Below, piece by piece: positions 18,028-26,757 of a stretch of 64,000 nt of DNA (position 1 is the stretch's first letter; each line of letters opens with the position of its first letter). Origin of the DNA: Pseudoalteromonas luteoviolacea NCIMB 1944. Its GTDB lineage: Bacteria; Pseudomonadota; Gammaproteobacteria; Enterobacterales; Alteromonadaceae. Location of the stretch: positions 62,001-126,000 of the forward strand of contig NZ_AUXS01000075.1 of assembly GCF_001625565.1 (NCBI RefSeq), written 5' to 3'. The position numbers and the translations under genes were made by a program. The notes below the pieces were generated by a model. That model ran no database searches, had not been told where the DNA came from, and saw only the letters and a program-made list of their open reading frames with translations.

Positions 18028-18834
18028 ATGAAAAAGCAATTGGTATGTATCGGCTTTGTGGCCCTTTCTTTTTTTACTCAGGCAGTGTATGCCTCTTTGA
18101 TGATTTCGCCAACGCGCGTAGTGTTTGATGAACGTCAACGCACAGCCAAAGTATTCCTAATTAACAATGGCAGTGAAGCGAAAACGTATCGCTTGGGATG
18201 GAAGGAGAAGCGCGCTTTACCCTTTGGGGGATATCAAGACCTTCAATCTGAACAGGTCGGCCCGTGGAAATTGAGCCACTTGATGAGAATGACACCAAGG
18301 CAAGTACATTTGGCACCCGGTGAAAGACAGGCTGTTAAGTTGGCGTTGCGCCGAAAACAAGGAATGAGCGCCGGTGAGTATCGCTCTCATTTATTATTTC
18401 AAGCCTTACCGACAGAGCAACTAGATAACTCTGAAGCAATCGGCATTAGCCTAAATATGATATTGAGTTACAGCATTCCTGTCATTTATCGAAAAGACGT
18501 TGTTGCGCCTGAAGTGCGTATTATGGCGACAAAGCTATCCACTGATTTAAATGGCAACACCGTGATTGCAATAGACTTGCAAAGAAGTGGTAGCGCCAGT
18601 GCGCTTGGAAAATTGCAAGCTCATTGGCAGCCTAAAGGTGCGAAGGAGTGGCAAGTTGTGGCAACAGCAAACAATTACGCAATTTACCCTGAGGTCACTA
18701 ACGCAAGCGTCGAATTAAACATTTTGGCAGGTAAGGTGTTAAAGGGCGGCGGACAATTGCGCGTCACCTATACGGGTCAAGAAGAGTATCGAAACCTGAT
18801 ATTCTCACAACGCACTTTTGATATAGCGAATTAA
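18028..18834 (+). CDS. PapD-like periplasmic pilus chaperone
   Basis: This 268-residue chaperone has a signal peptide (cleavage after VYA, about residue 22) and an immunoglobulin-like N-terminal domain starting LMISPTRVVFDERQRTAKVFLINNG, the usual pilus-chaperone opening. The HLAPGERQAVKLALRR strand follows. It delivers pilin subunits to the usher. It lies between the subunits and the usher gene, with 4 and 8 base gaps, so one transcript is likely. Confidence 0.88.
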   Translation: MKKQLVCIGFVALSFFTQAVYASLMISPTRVVFDERQRTAKVFLINNGSEAKTYRLGWKEKRALPFGGYQDLQSEQVGPWKLSHLMRMTPRQVHLAPGERQAVKLALRRKQGMSAGEYRSHLLFQALPTEQLDNSEAIGISLNMILSYSIPVIYRKDVVAPEVRIMATKLSTDLNGNTVIAIDLQRSGSASALGKLQAHWQPKGAKEWQVVATANNYAIYPEVTNASVELNILAGKVLKGGGQLRVTYTGQEEYRNLIFSQRTFDIAN

Positions 18835-18842
18835 CCCCAGCT

Positions 18843-21755
18843 GTGATCTCCAAGTGTTTTATTGCTGTGCTAGTATGCTTTAGTGCAGCGATCCCTTATT
18901 TCAGTCATGCCAATATAGAGAGCACACAGAGACAAACACACTCCGTGCTGAGCTATGGCGAACACCGTATTCAAACCGATGAAGTGTTGTTTTTTTCACT
19001 CTATATAGATGGTTATTATCTCTCCGAGGTATTTGCAAGGAAGAGTGAAACCGGGGTTCAACTAGAGTTACAAAGCTTGTTCTCAGCTTTAGATTTTGCA
19101 ATTTCATATGATCAAAGTGGCGCTCAATACAGCGGATGGTTTATTGACCAAGCACAGCGCTTTTCACTTGATTTAGTACTCAGAGAAGCCTTTGTATCGG
19201 GCCAAATAGAGCACTTTGACCCAAGCGATTTCGCCCTGGTTGACGGTGAAGTCTATTTTGATGCTCGCAGAGTGTCGAACTGGTTTGGGTTGCAGTTTAA
19301 GTTCAATTATCAAGATTTAAAGTTGCAAGTGAGGGGCGAACAAAAGCTACCCATTGAGCGGCGTATCGAGAGACAAAACCGTCAGTTCAGTCCAGGAACA
19401 GCTCAACAATCACCAGTTCTGCCTTGGAAAGCAACTCCCTATCAAGCGTGGAGCCCGCCTTTACTTGATATTCAAGGTTCATTTAACACAATGAATTTGA
19501 AAGACAATGTCGCTTCTCTATCTTTGCTTGGTAGTCAAGATATCGCATTTTGGAACACCAGCTACTTTTTAAGTGGTCGTTCAGGCGATCTTTTAAGTGA
19601 AAGTCGTATCAGCGCAAGCAGAGAAAATGAAAGAGGGATTGATTTTGGTCCCATTATGGCAACTCAAGTTGAGGTTGGAGATGTACTTGGTACGCGTATA
19701 GGAGGTAACTATCGCACTTCATATACTCGAGGGATCCGTGTGAGTGACAGGCCTCTATACAGGCAAATTGACACGCAATCTGTGAGGATCAGTGGTGTGA
19801 TACAGGTTGGTTGGGATGTGGAGCTTTATCAAAACGGGTTGATGATAGATCAAAGGCTAAACGTGCAATCTGGTTTATATGATTTTGATTCTATAGAACT
19901 CTATTTTGGTAGCAATGAATTTGAACTTGTGATGTATGGGCCGCAAGGCCAAGTATTACAAGAGAGTCGCTCCTACTTTGTTGCAGGGACCAATATTGCT
20001 GAAGGTGAAGGGTATTATGATACATCGATTGTTGAAACTGGAAAAACGCTATTGGGTGACAACGTAGGCATGCCTGATATTCTGGGCTGGAATCTAGTCA
20101 GTAGATATGACTATGGTCTCAGTGATGACCTCTCTGTATATGGCGGCATGCGCTATGGCTTAGAGGGGCAAAAAAATGCTTATCAGCTCAATATGGGGGC
20201 AAGTTATGACGTTTGGAGTAAAGGCATTTTAAACGTGGATTTAAGCCGTGATGAACAGGGCGCACGTTATTATCAGTTCCAAGGTCGTACGCAGGTAAAT
20301 CAGCATGCATTTAGTTTTGTACTAACCGATCACAAAATGCGTACTGAGCCGGGACAAGCATCGCAGCAACATACACAAGAGTTTGCCGTTCGGGCTGCTG
20401 GCACGCTATACAGACACAATCATCTGCGGTTGAATTATCAAAACACGCTTAACTGGCGTCGTGAACAAACTGGAAGCGACTTCTTGGGGTCCAATTTACT
20501 CTCTATGGCAACGCAATATGGCACTTTCAGTAATCAGCTCGATTACCATCAACCCGATCCGGCATCAGATCATATAGTAAAGGGGGTTACTCGTTGGCAA
20601 GGACGAGTCAAAGGCACCTATGGCCGGATTGGATTGGGTTATCAGCTGCATCCACAAAAGCAGTTATCTGACTATCAAATACAGTTGAGCCGTATTCTAG
20701 ACAGCCAGTTTGATGTCGAGTTTGACTACACTAAATCGTTGCTTAATGAAGATTATGAAATCGGTGCTGGGGTGAATTGGCAACACGACAGGTTTAGACT
20801 AACTGGACGATTTAGCTATCTACAAAACGATGATTGGCAAGTCGGGCTGACTGGACAGTTTAGCTTAGGTTATCAAAGTTATAGCAATGAGTTTTTTATC
20901 ACGGACAGGCGTCTTGCCAGTACAGGCTCGGTATTAGTCAAAGTCTTTTTAGATCACAACAACAATGCGATATTTGATGGCAATGATAGGCTGCTGGAGG
21001 GCGTGAAGATTCGATCAGTACAAGGTTTTTCCCAAGCGTTTACAGATACTAAAGGGGTTGCCTTACTAGGAAACATGCCGCTCAATAGACAAACAGACAT
21101 TGTGATGGATGAAGAGTCACTGCCAGATCCATTTTTTATTGCTGCACATGATGGCCGTTCTATCACGCCTCGCAAAGGGTTTCTCGCTTATTTGGAGTAT
21201 CCGGTGGTGCATGCTGGCGAGCTCGAAGGTGTGGCGTATGAAAAAGATCTAACCGGGCAAGAGCAACCTTTGGCGTATGCTGATATTGAGTTGGTTGATC
21301 GCAATCAAAAGGTGGTCGCGACGGTTAAATCTGCCTACGATGGTTACTACGTCTTCAGTAGTATCCGCCCGGGTAAATATGAAGCGAGAGTCAAAAAACG
21401 TTCTACGGACAACTTTAGGCAGCAAAATACGGTAGAAGTGGCGCTTTCAAATCGTGGTGACGTGTTACTTGAAGTTGATTTGTTAGTGACACAATTACCC
21501 CATTATACAGGTTATATTGCCAAGGGAGGGGAGTTCGATTCTTTGACAATATTAAAGGCCTACGTAGCGATAGAGTCTAAACGGTCGAGGCATTTATTTC
21601 CGACAAAGCCTTTTTACGTACATGACAAAAAGCGAAAAAAATACTTACTTGGTTACACGTTTGCTAAACAGTCACCGCAGGCGGCAAGAGCTTGCCTTAA
21701 GCTTAAGCAAAATCACATAGCGTGTAAGGTTGAACGAATTTCCGTTTCGCAATAA
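18843..21755 (+). CDS. Fimbrial outer-membrane usher with C-terminal SPOR-like extension
   Basis: This outer-membrane usher, 970 residues, threads pilin subunits out of the cell. It has a signal peptide (cleavage near SHA, residue 23), an N-terminal periplasmic domain, a 24-strand barrel region (about 215-690) with the plug, and a Cna-B or Ig-like domain with VLVKVFLDHNNNAIFDGNDRLLEG (about 700). A second carboxypeptidase-regulatory-like stretch lies near 800-880. The last 85 residues (YTGYIAKGGEFDSL onward) resemble the SPOR-like end of the lipoprotein at 16129. The GTG start lacks an obvious ribosome-binding site; coupling to the chaperone gene is likely. Confidence 0.85.
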   Translation: MISKCFIAVLVCFSAAIPYFSHANIESTQRQTHSVLSYGEHRIQTDEVLFFSLYIDGYYLSEVFARKSETGVQLELQSLFSALDFAISYDQSGAQYSGWFIDQAQRFSLDLVLREAFVSGQIEHFDPSDFALVDGEVYFDARRVSNWFGLQFKFNYQDLKLQVRGEQKLPIERRIERQNRQFSPGTAQQSPVLPWKATPYQAWSPPLLDIQGSFNTMNLKDNVASLSLLGSQDIAFWNTSYFLSGRSGDLLSESRISASRENERGIDFGPIMATQVEVGDVLGTRIGGNYRTSYTRGIRVSDRPLYRQIDTQSVRISGVIQVGWDVELYQNGLMIDQRLNVQSGLYDFDSIELYFGSNEFELVMYGPQGQVLQESRSYFVAGTNIAEGEGYYDTSIVETGKTLLGDNVGMPDILGWNLVSRYDYGLSDDLSVYGGMRYGLEGQKNAYQLNMGASYDVWSKGILNVDLSRDEQGARYYQFQGRTQVNQHAFSFVLTDHKMRTEPGQASQQHTQEFAVRAAGTLYRHNHLRLNYQNTLNWRREQTGSDFLGSNLLSMATQYGTFSNQLDYHQPDPASDHIVKGVTRWQGRVKGTYGRIGLGYQLHPQKQLSDYQIQLSRILDSQFDVEFDYTKSLLNEDYEIGAGVNWQHDRFRLTGRFSYLQNDDWQVGLTGQFSLGYQSYSNEFFITDRRLASTGSVLVKVFLDHNNNAIFDGNDRLLEGVKIRSVQGFSQAFTDTKGVALLGNMPLNRQTDIVMDEESLPDPFFIAAHDGRSITPRKGFLAYLEYPVVHAGELEGVAYEKDLTGQEQPLAYADIELVDRNQKVVATVKSAYDGYYVFSSIRPGKYEARVKKRSTDNFRQQNTVEVALSNRGDVLLEVDLLVTQLPHYTGYIAKGGEFDSLTILKAYVAIESKRSRHLFPTKPFYVHDKKRKKYLLGYTFAKQSPQAARACLKLKQNHIACKVERISVSQ

Positions 21756-21828
21756 GTTTTAATCAACTTCATACAAGACACGACGATATAATACTTTGAG
21801 CAACTTTTATATCGTATAAGCCCTGCTT

Positions 21829-21844
21829 TGGTTCGATTTTTGCA
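21829..21844 (+). promoter_or_regulatory. Sigma-54 promoter for the flgO-like genes
   Basis: TGGTTCGATTTTTGCA matches the RpoN consensus TGGCACG-N4-TTGCA at all but two positions and keeps the invariant GG-N10-GC spacing. It lies 33 bases before the first FlgO-like gene. Sigma-54 control of flagellar class III genes is standard in Vibrio and Pseudoalteromonas. Confidence 0.75.
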
Positions 21845-21877
21845 TTATGTACGTCAATAAACCAGAGGTATGTCATT

Positions 21878-22468
21878 ATGCGATTTCTAATCTTGGTGTT
21901 TGTAAGCTTGCTTGCAGGATGTAGCACAAGCGCTTGGGTTGGCTCAAGTGCAAAACAAAACCCAAAGCCGGCGCCACCTATGCGCAGCGTTCACAGCTAT
22001 GTTGGAGAGTTAGCGACTCAGTTAAGTCAATATAGCAAGCCACTAAAGCCAGGCGTTTCAGTCGCTGTCACCAGCTTTTTTAAAGATAATGGGCTAGGTG
22101 CCGATACGTTAAATAATCAAGGCGCTGGTTTGAGTAATCAAGTGCAAGAGAGTTTCATTACGTATTTAACGCAAATGGGCTTACAGGTTGTTGAATTTCG
22201 GATGCAAAAAGCGATCAACCTATCAGACAGTGCCGATAGCGTTTTGAGCCGAGATATAGAAAAACTCAAAGAACGTCACAAATTTGACCTTATTTTGACA
22301 GGCAGTGTGAGTGAGAGTATTAATTCTTACACCATACATGCGAGGCTGATTGATATGGTCAATAGCAAGACAATGTCAGCCGCTTCGATTAGCTTGCCAA
22401 AAGAGACCTTGTGGGGAACAGAGCAAGTACAAATGCGAGATGGGTTACTTCATCGCGGTCAATATTAA
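21878..22468 (+). CDS. FlgO-like outer-membrane lipoprotein, paralogue 1
   Basis: This 196-residue lipoprotein (lipobox LLAGC, Cys15) has a FlgO-type domain: VAVTSFFKDN, GAGLSNQVQESFITYL, VVEFRMQKA and a LSRDIEKL segment, followed by LILTGSV. FlgO is an outer-membrane flagellar accessory protein of Vibrio-type sodium flagella, involved with FlgP and FlgT in the basal-body outer rings or stability. This copy is the most divergent of three in tandem. It follows a sigma-54 promoter and precedes paralogue 2 by 11 bases. Confidence 0.75.
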   Translation: MRFLILVFVSLLAGCSTSAWVGSSAKQNPKPAPPMRSVHSYVGELATQLSQYSKPLKPGVSVAVTSFFKDNGLGADTLNNQGAGLSNQVQESFITYLTQMGLQVVEFRMQKAINLSDSADSVLSRDIEKLKERHKFDLILTGSVSESINSYTIHARLIDMVNSKTMSAASISLPKETLWGTEQVQMRDGLLHRGQY

Positions 22469-22479
22469 CGGAGAAAGAT

Positions 22480-23136
22480 ATGAAAAAGTATGCATTATCA
22501 CTTTTATTGCCTGTGTTATTCGGCTGCTCGAGTACCGACAGTGAGCGTCATAACAGTAATGCAATGGTGGTAGATAAAAATGCTTTTGCTAGCTCTGAAA
22601 GCCAGTTTCAGGTACACCCAGGTGGAATGCATGGCATGACCGTGTCTCAGCAAATGGCAAGTCGAAATGTGACCCACTATGTACAAAATTTGATGCAAGA
22701 CATGATTGGTAACTTACGCTATGTAAACGATCGAACGCCAATCGCGGTAGCGACCTTTGTCTTTTTAGATGAAGACTATAACTATGGCTCGTTGCTAGGT
22801 AACCAGTTGTCAGAGAGCTTCGTTCACGAGTTACACAACTTTGGCGTACCTGTTGTTGACTTTAAAACGACCGACTTTATGCGGGTTACTAAGCAAGGGG
22901 ACTTCATATTTAGCCGCGACTTTTTAGAGTTATCTGATGAGCATACTTTTAATTACGTGTTGGCGGGTACTTTGGCAAATCATCAAGGTGGCGTGCTAGT
23001 CAATGCTCGAATTGTCGGTGTAAAAAGCAAAGCCGTGGTAGGTACTGCACAAGGGTTTTTACCTCAGTCGGTTGTTAACGCGTTACGTGATGGCATTGGC
23101 CACGATGGCATTCGTTTGGAAAGAGCAAGCAGGTAA
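22480..23136 (+). CDS. flgO: FlgO-like outer-membrane lipoprotein, paralogue 2
   Basis: This 218-residue lipoprotein (LFGC, Cys15) has the clearest FlgO domain of the three: IAVATFVFLD, GNQLSESFVHEL, VVDFKTTDFMRVT, GDFIFSRDFLEL and a VLAGTL strand. The ATG at 22480 is chosen because it has a GGAGA ribosome-binding site and starts the signal peptide; a longer frame upstream overlaps paralogue 1 and lacks a signal. The stop overlaps the start of paralogue 3 (TAATG), implying coupled translation. It is probably the orthologue of FlgO. Confidence 0.82.
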   Translation: MKKYALSLLLPVLFGCSSTDSERHNSNAMVVDKNAFASSESQFQVHPGGMHGMTVSQQMASRNVTHYVQNLMQDMIGNLRYVNDRTPIAVATFVFLDEDYNYGSLLGNQLSESFVHELHNFGVPVVDFKTTDFMRVTKQGDFIFSRDFLELSDEHTFNYVLAGTLANHQGGVLVNARIVGVKSKAVVGTAQGFLPQSVVNALRDGIGHDGIRLERASR

Positions 23137-23783
23137 TGGCAATGAAACACAGCATAGCATTAGTTAGCTGCCTAGTAGCGCTGTTTGGCTGTGAGAGCAG
23201 TCAGCATTCGCAAATAGTGCCCAAAGGACAGCAATCGAAACAAGCACAGCAATCGTTGCAGCTTGCTCAGTTAGCCAATGAGCTAAATATGTCCCCAGAG
23301 GTCGAGTACACCGACCCGGGGTTTGTTAGCTACTCCCACAATAAGCAGCTGGCCAATTATGCTGGACAAATAGCATTGGAGTTAACAGATTCCATGTCGG
23401 GGGTTTCTCCCAATGCTGTTGCAATTACGAGTTTTGTGAGTTTTGACAAAAGTTTACGAAACAGCAATCAGCTGGGAAATCAGTTGGCTGAGTCGATGAT
23501 CCACCAATTTCAAAAATTGGGTTACCCCGCGCTCGACTTTAAATCTCACCGCGGTATAGCAGTAACTAGAAATGGTGACTTTATTCTGTCTCGAGACGCC
23601 AAAAAACTCCCACAAAACCCTGTGCCAAGCCATGTTCTAACCGGAACTATGATCTATCGTGATAGGGGAGTTGAGGTCAACTCTAGACTGTTGGACTTTG
23701 ATAGCCGTTTGGTCGTGGCAAGCAGTAATGTCATTATTCCCTATTTTATACTTCACCCCAGTGCAACAGTCACTTATCGATAA
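23136..23783 (+). CDS. FlgO-like outer-membrane lipoprotein, paralogue 3
   Basis: This 215-residue lipoprotein (LFGC, Cys19) has the same domain as paralogue 2: VAITSFVSFD, GNQLAESMIHQF, ALDFKSHRGIAVT, GDFILSRDAKKL and a VLTGTM strand, then a V-VNSRLL segment. The ATG overlaps the upstream stop by one base. Two in-frame ATGs (residues 1 and 3) are possible starts. It is the last gene of the trio, followed by a tRNA gene in the same direction. Three FlgO-domain proteins in a row suggest a hetero-oligomeric assembly or specialised copies. Confidence 0.8.
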   Translation: MAMKHSIALVSCLVALFGCESSQHSQIVPKGQQSKQAQQSLQLAQLANELNMSPEVEYTDPGFVSYSHNKQLANYAGQIALELTDSMSGVSPNAVAITSFVSFDKSLRNSNQLGNQLAESMIHQFQKLGYPALDFKSHRGIAVTRNGDFILSRDAKKLPQNPVPSHVLTGTMIYRDRGVEVNSRLLDFDSRLVVASSNVIIPYFILHPSATVTYR

Positions 23784-23973
23784 GCTAGGCTTGACTGTTA
23801 TATGTAGTCAAGCCATTGCACCACAACTAACTCATTTATAACTCCATATCTTAGTTGCGCATTTAGGTTTCTGTTTTTGCGTACTATTTTTAAAATATAC
23901 TTGTCATTTAGGGTTTAGCGCTGTTATAAATGTAACCGCACAATCAAGGGTTTAATCTTTGATGTGATGGCGT

Positions 23974-24048
23974 GTCCCCGTAGTTTAATGGATAAAACGG
24001 GGCCCTCCTAAGGCTTTGATGTAGGTTCGATTCCTACCGGGGACGCCA
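23974..24048 (+). tRNA. tRNA-Arg (anticodon CCU)
   Basis: A full cloverleaf can be drawn. The acceptor stem is GTCCCCG/CGGGGAC and the D stem GTTT/AAAC. The anticodon stem is GGGCC/GGCTT with the loop CTCCTAA giving anticodon CCT, and the T stem is GTAGG/CCTAC around TTCGATT. A discriminator G and encoded CCA follow. It reads AGG codons. No integrase or repeated 3' end is seen beside it, so it is not obviously used as an integration site here. Confidence 0.95.
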
Positions 24049-24089
24049 GCCGCTACAATGTGAATTTAACAGGCACTAGAGAAGCCGCG

Positions 24090-25280
24090 TTAAAGCGCAA
24101 AGTCTTCGCTGGGGGCGATGATAAGCTCGACAATATCGTTTATTTGAATATTGTTCATCGGTCTGCTGTTTATATTTTTCGCGATGGCATTTTGAGCGTT
24201 AACTTGTGTCACCTTGACCCGATTGATTGTTTGAATACTACGAGTAAAAAACTGGTTTCTCTCACCTGCTACGTCACTGCGATGTGCAATACTCAAAATC
24301 TGCCCTTCTTGCAATCCATGGGCACTGCCTAAGTTAATTACAACCTGATCTTGGTCTTTATGAAGGATCCTACCTTTTGTTGGCAAACATGAAAATGCTT
24401 GGTTTAGATCTTGTGCAAGGCTATTAAAAACACCTTGAATGCGTTTGCCATAGTCAGTATGCCAAAAGGTGTCGCTATATACGTCAATGATCTTGGTTTT
24501 TTCATAGGGCCACACGCCTGTAACGCTATAGTGTTGTTGCCACACTTTATCTTTGCTGATTGCGTCGAAAGCGGCAAAGTCTATTTTGAAACTTCTCACG
24601 TATTCGTCATCTTGCCAAAAAGCATAGTCACTATTTAATTGCTGTGTACTGGCGAGGTCGGTTATTTGGCTGAGCAATACATATTGGCTATTGCTTGAGG
24701 CTGTTAGGCTCTCAATAAGCTGGGCGTCGTAATCAAAGTTTTGTGAAAAGAACGCGCGTACATTAATGCTTTTATCTATAAATGGAATAGGCTTGACCGA
24801 CATATTGCGCTGCATCAATGTCTGATACATGCGCTCGCTGGTTGATTTATGTATGTCAAAAATTTGACCTAGCCTGGCTTGATGAGGTTGCATCAGTTGA
24901 CTTTGTGTTATCGTGATCTGTTTATTAAACGACTCTTCGGGGCACTGCTGTTGTTTAGGGAAAATATCTAAGTGAAGAGTCACACTCATAACACCATCTT
25001 GTGTGTTTTCTGAGACTAGGTTGATCTCTTGGATTTCGCCATGGCTTTTTATTTTGATGTGATCTTGTGCAAGCACGCCATCTGCGAGCGTTTGAATACT
25101 TGATACGGTTGCACCAGAAAAAATCAGCGCCTGTGTTATGGCATCTTGGACTGCTTCTTGCCTTGCCGCCGCTCTGTCAGTTGTGTATGCATTTGCATAC
25201 CCTGTTACTTCAAACCATTCTGCTTGAGCACCAAAGCTTAGTAAACAGGCTACAAGAGCTGTACTACTCACTTTTTTCAT
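24090..25280 (-). CDS. flgT: Flagellar H/T-ring assembly protein FlgT
   Basis: FlgT is a periplasmic protein that builds the H ring around the Vibrio-type sodium-driven basal body and helps place the stator. The 396-residue protein has a signal peptide (cleavage after AQA near residue 20). An N-terminal domain starts WFEVTGYANAYTTDRAAARQEAVQDAI. The C-terminal part holds the ILHKDQDQVVINLGSAHGLQEGQ barrel. It is divergent from flgP and has its own sigma-54 promoter. It converges on the tRNA-Arg gene. Length and domain layout are normal. Confidence 0.92.
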   Translation of the reverse strand: MKKVSSTALVACLLSFGAQAEWFEVTGYANAYTTDRAAARQEAVQDAITQALIFSGATVSSIQTLADGVLAQDHIKIKSHGEIQEINLVSENTQDGVMSVTLHLDIFPKQQQCPEESFNKQITITQSQLMQPHQARLGQIFDIHKSTSERMYQTLMQRNMSVKPIPFIDKSINVRAFFSQNFDYDAQLIESLTASSNSQYVLLSQITDLASTQQLNSDYAFWQDDEYVRSFKIDFAAFDAISKDKVWQQHYSVTGVWPYEKTKIIDVYSDTFWHTDYGKRIQGVFNSLAQDLNQAFSCLPTKGRILHKDQDQVVINLGSAHGLQEGQILSIAHRSDVAGERNQFFTRSIQTINRVKVTQVNAQNAIAKNINSRPMNNIQINDIVELIIAPSEDFAL

Positions 25281-25323
25281 CGTTTAATACCATATCAAAA
25301 ATTTGACTTCTATTTCATAGTTC

Positions 25324-25339
25324 AGCAAATCCTATGCCA
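25324..25339 (-). promoter_or_regulatory. Sigma-54 promoter for flgT
   Basis: On the minus strand TGGCATAGGATTTGCT has the invariant GG-N10-GC spacing and matches TGGCA and TTGCT of the RpoN consensus. It lies 44 bases from the flgT start and only 7 bases from the opposing flgP promoter. Confidence 0.72.
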
Positions 25340-25346
25340 ATAGCAT

Positions 25347-25362
25347 TGGCGCAATTTGTGCA
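25347..25362 (+). promoter_or_regulatory. Sigma-54 promoter for flgP
   Basis: TGGCGCAATTTGTGCA keeps GG-N10-GC and most consensus positions of an RpoN promoter. It lies 49 bases before the flgP start. Confidence 0.65.
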
Positions 25363-25411
25363 TGCTGTATAAACACAAAGGCAATTTGGCGTGATTAGGA
25401 GTCGGTAACAT

Positions 25412-25882
25412 ATGCGAAAGTTATTTAAAATTAGCAAAATTTTAGCCATAGGTGTAGTGGTAGGTCTTGCTGGCTGCAGTTCAATTATCGACAAACATGT
25501 AGAGTATAGTTACGTTCAACCAGATAGCTACCCGGTTTTAAAAGCGATAGGGTACGCGCCATTGGATGCACAGCCAGGAGCGACCGATAGTGAAAAAATG
25601 CTTATGGCAATTAAAGTGTCTAAATTGGAAGCGTATCGAGAGCTAGCTGAGCAAGTCTATGGCCACCAGCTCAACGCCACGACGACCGTAAGGGGTGTAG
25701 TTGCGCAAAATGACGGCTTGCGTAGCCAAGTTCAAGGGGTGATCCGAGGTGCCCGAGTGCTCAAATCATATGCGGTCGGTGATATTTATACCACAGAGTT
25801 GGAGCTTGATATGAAAACCGTATATGACCTTTATATTGGTCAGGTAAAACCGAAGAAAATTCAACGAGTCACCTATTACTAG
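25412..25882 (+). CDS. flgP: Flagellar outer-membrane lipoprotein FlgP
   Basis: FlgP is an LPP20-family lipoprotein that forms the outer-membrane disk of Vibrio and Campylobacter flagella. It has 156 residues, with the lipobox LAGC (Cys22) and the LPP20 core: AIGYAPLD, KVSKLEAYRELAEQVYG, then GVIRGARVLKSYAVGDIYTTELELDM. It starts after an AGGAGTC ribosome-binding site and a sigma-54 promoter. A bidirectional terminator separates it from the convergent flgMN genes. Assignment is secure from sequence and context. Confidence 0.93.
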   Translation: MRKLFKISKILAIGVVVGLAGCSSIIDKHVEYSYVQPDSYPVLKAIGYAPLDAQPGATDSEKMLMAIKVSKLEAYRELAEQVYGHQLNATTTVRGVVAQNDGLRSQVQGVIRGARVLKSYAVGDIYTTELELDMKTVYDLYIGQVKPKKIQRVTYY

Positions 25883-25894
25883 TCATTTCTAACT

Positions 25895-25925
25895 AAAAAA
25901 GCACTGTCGGTACAGTGCTTTTTTT
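25895..25925. terminator. Bidirectional terminator between flgP and flgN
   Basis: AAGCACTGT paired with ACAGTGCTT around a CGGT loop, with A and T runs on both sides, sits between the convergent genes. Confidence 0.92.
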
Positions 25926-25940
25926 GCCGCTAAGATTAAC

Positions 25941-26369
25941 TTAGGCTTTGAGGTTTTTGACGATTTCGCCTACGTTTTCAACCACATTTCCTTCTTCAGT
26001 GTAGGTGGTCGACATTGGCCTACCGATCAAAATCTCTTTCAATTCACGTACTGTCATGTGCGCCAAATGAGCTGCTTTTGCATTCACTTCGTTTTGATTT
26101 TTGCATTTAAGTAGCAATAAATTTATTTGCTCCGTTAAGGGCGCCACATCTGGGTCTTGAAACAACTCTTTAGGGTAAGTTGATAAACTTTTATCAGTCT
26201 TCTGTATTGTATTTAAGAAGGTAATTTTTTGCCGCGCGATGTCTTTTAGGCCATCGCCATTTCTAGAGCTAAGCGCGTTAAGTTCATCGTCTAGAAGCTG
26301 GGTCAAAGCTTCTAGTGATGTAATTTGTGCCGTAAGTTGCTGTATACACAGCTCAATATCTTTATCCAT
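25941..26369 (-). CDS. flgN: Flagellar export chaperone FlgN
   Basis: FlgN is the cytoplasmic chaperone for the hook-filament junction proteins FlgK and FlgL. The 142-residue, largely helical protein matches family size, with the usual LEALTQLLDDELNALSSRNGDGL start region. I take the ATG at 26369 (MDKDIELCIQQL) because the longer frame would need a TTG. The chosen start overlaps the flgM stop by eight bases, implying translational coupling. It is cotranscribed with flgM from the sigma-28 promoter upstream. Confidence 0.88.
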   Translation of the reverse strand: MDKDIELCIQQLTAQITSLEALTQLLDDELNALSSRNGDGLKDIARQKITFLNTIQKTDKSLSTYPKELFQDPDVAPLTEQINLLLLKCKNQNEVNAKAAHLAHMTVRELKEILIGRPMSTTYTEEGNVVENVGEIVKNLKA

Positions 26370-26685
26370 ATAAATCGAATTCAAATGCCGCTATATTTTT
26401 GGCAAGTTTCTCAGCATCAACCTGATACTTACCTTCTGCAATGGCTTTTTTAAGCTCTTCTACTTTCTTACTATCGAATGCCGGCGTTTGCTGCGCTTTG
26501 TCTTGCAAGCCTTTTAATTGCTGTGCCTGTGGCGTCAAGCTAACCGAGTCTGAAGCCGCTTTTTGTTGAGCAGCAGGTTTTGTTGCCGTATTACTTGCAT
26601 CATTTCTTTGCAATTCAGCACGTTGTTGCTTAATATTATTAGCAACATTGTTTGGCTGATTTTGACCGTTAATGTTATTAACCAT
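26362..26685 (-). CDS. flgM: Anti-sigma-28 factor FlgM
   Basis: FlgM binds and inhibits FliA until it is secreted through the completed hook. The 107-residue protein has a disordered, Gln- and Asn-rich N-terminal half and the sigma-28-binding C-terminal helices (DSVSLTPQAQQLKGLQ, then VEELKKAIAEGKYQVDAEKLA), ending AAFEFDLYG. It lies directly behind a near-perfect sigma-28 promoter, a common feedback loop. The flgM-flgN pair is overlapped. No anomaly is seen. Confidence 0.93.
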   Translation of the reverse strand: MVNNINGQNQPNNVANNIKQQRAELQRNDASNTATKPAAQQKAASDSVSLTPQAQQLKGLQDKAQQTPAFDSKKVEELKKAIAEGKYQVDAEKLAKNIAAFEFDLYG

Positions 26686-26721
26686 GACATTGACCCATAT
26701 AAAATAGTTGTTTCAGTCTTT

Positions 26722-26748
26722 TTATCGACCATTCCACTACTAACTTTA
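26722..26748 (-). promoter_or_regulatory. Sigma-28 (FliA) promoter for flgM
   Basis: On the minus strand TAAAGTTA, an 11-base spacer and GTCGATAA match the FliA consensus TAAAGTTT-N11-GCCGATAA at 14 of 16 positions, with exact spacing. It lies 37 bases from the flgM start. Confidence 0.85.
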
Positions 26749-26757
26749 GCAAAAATT

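Noticed and set aside
23974..24048. tRNA-Arg as an integration site for an island
   Set aside because: No integrase and no duplicated tRNA 3' end are visible; the neighbours on both sides are flagellar genes.
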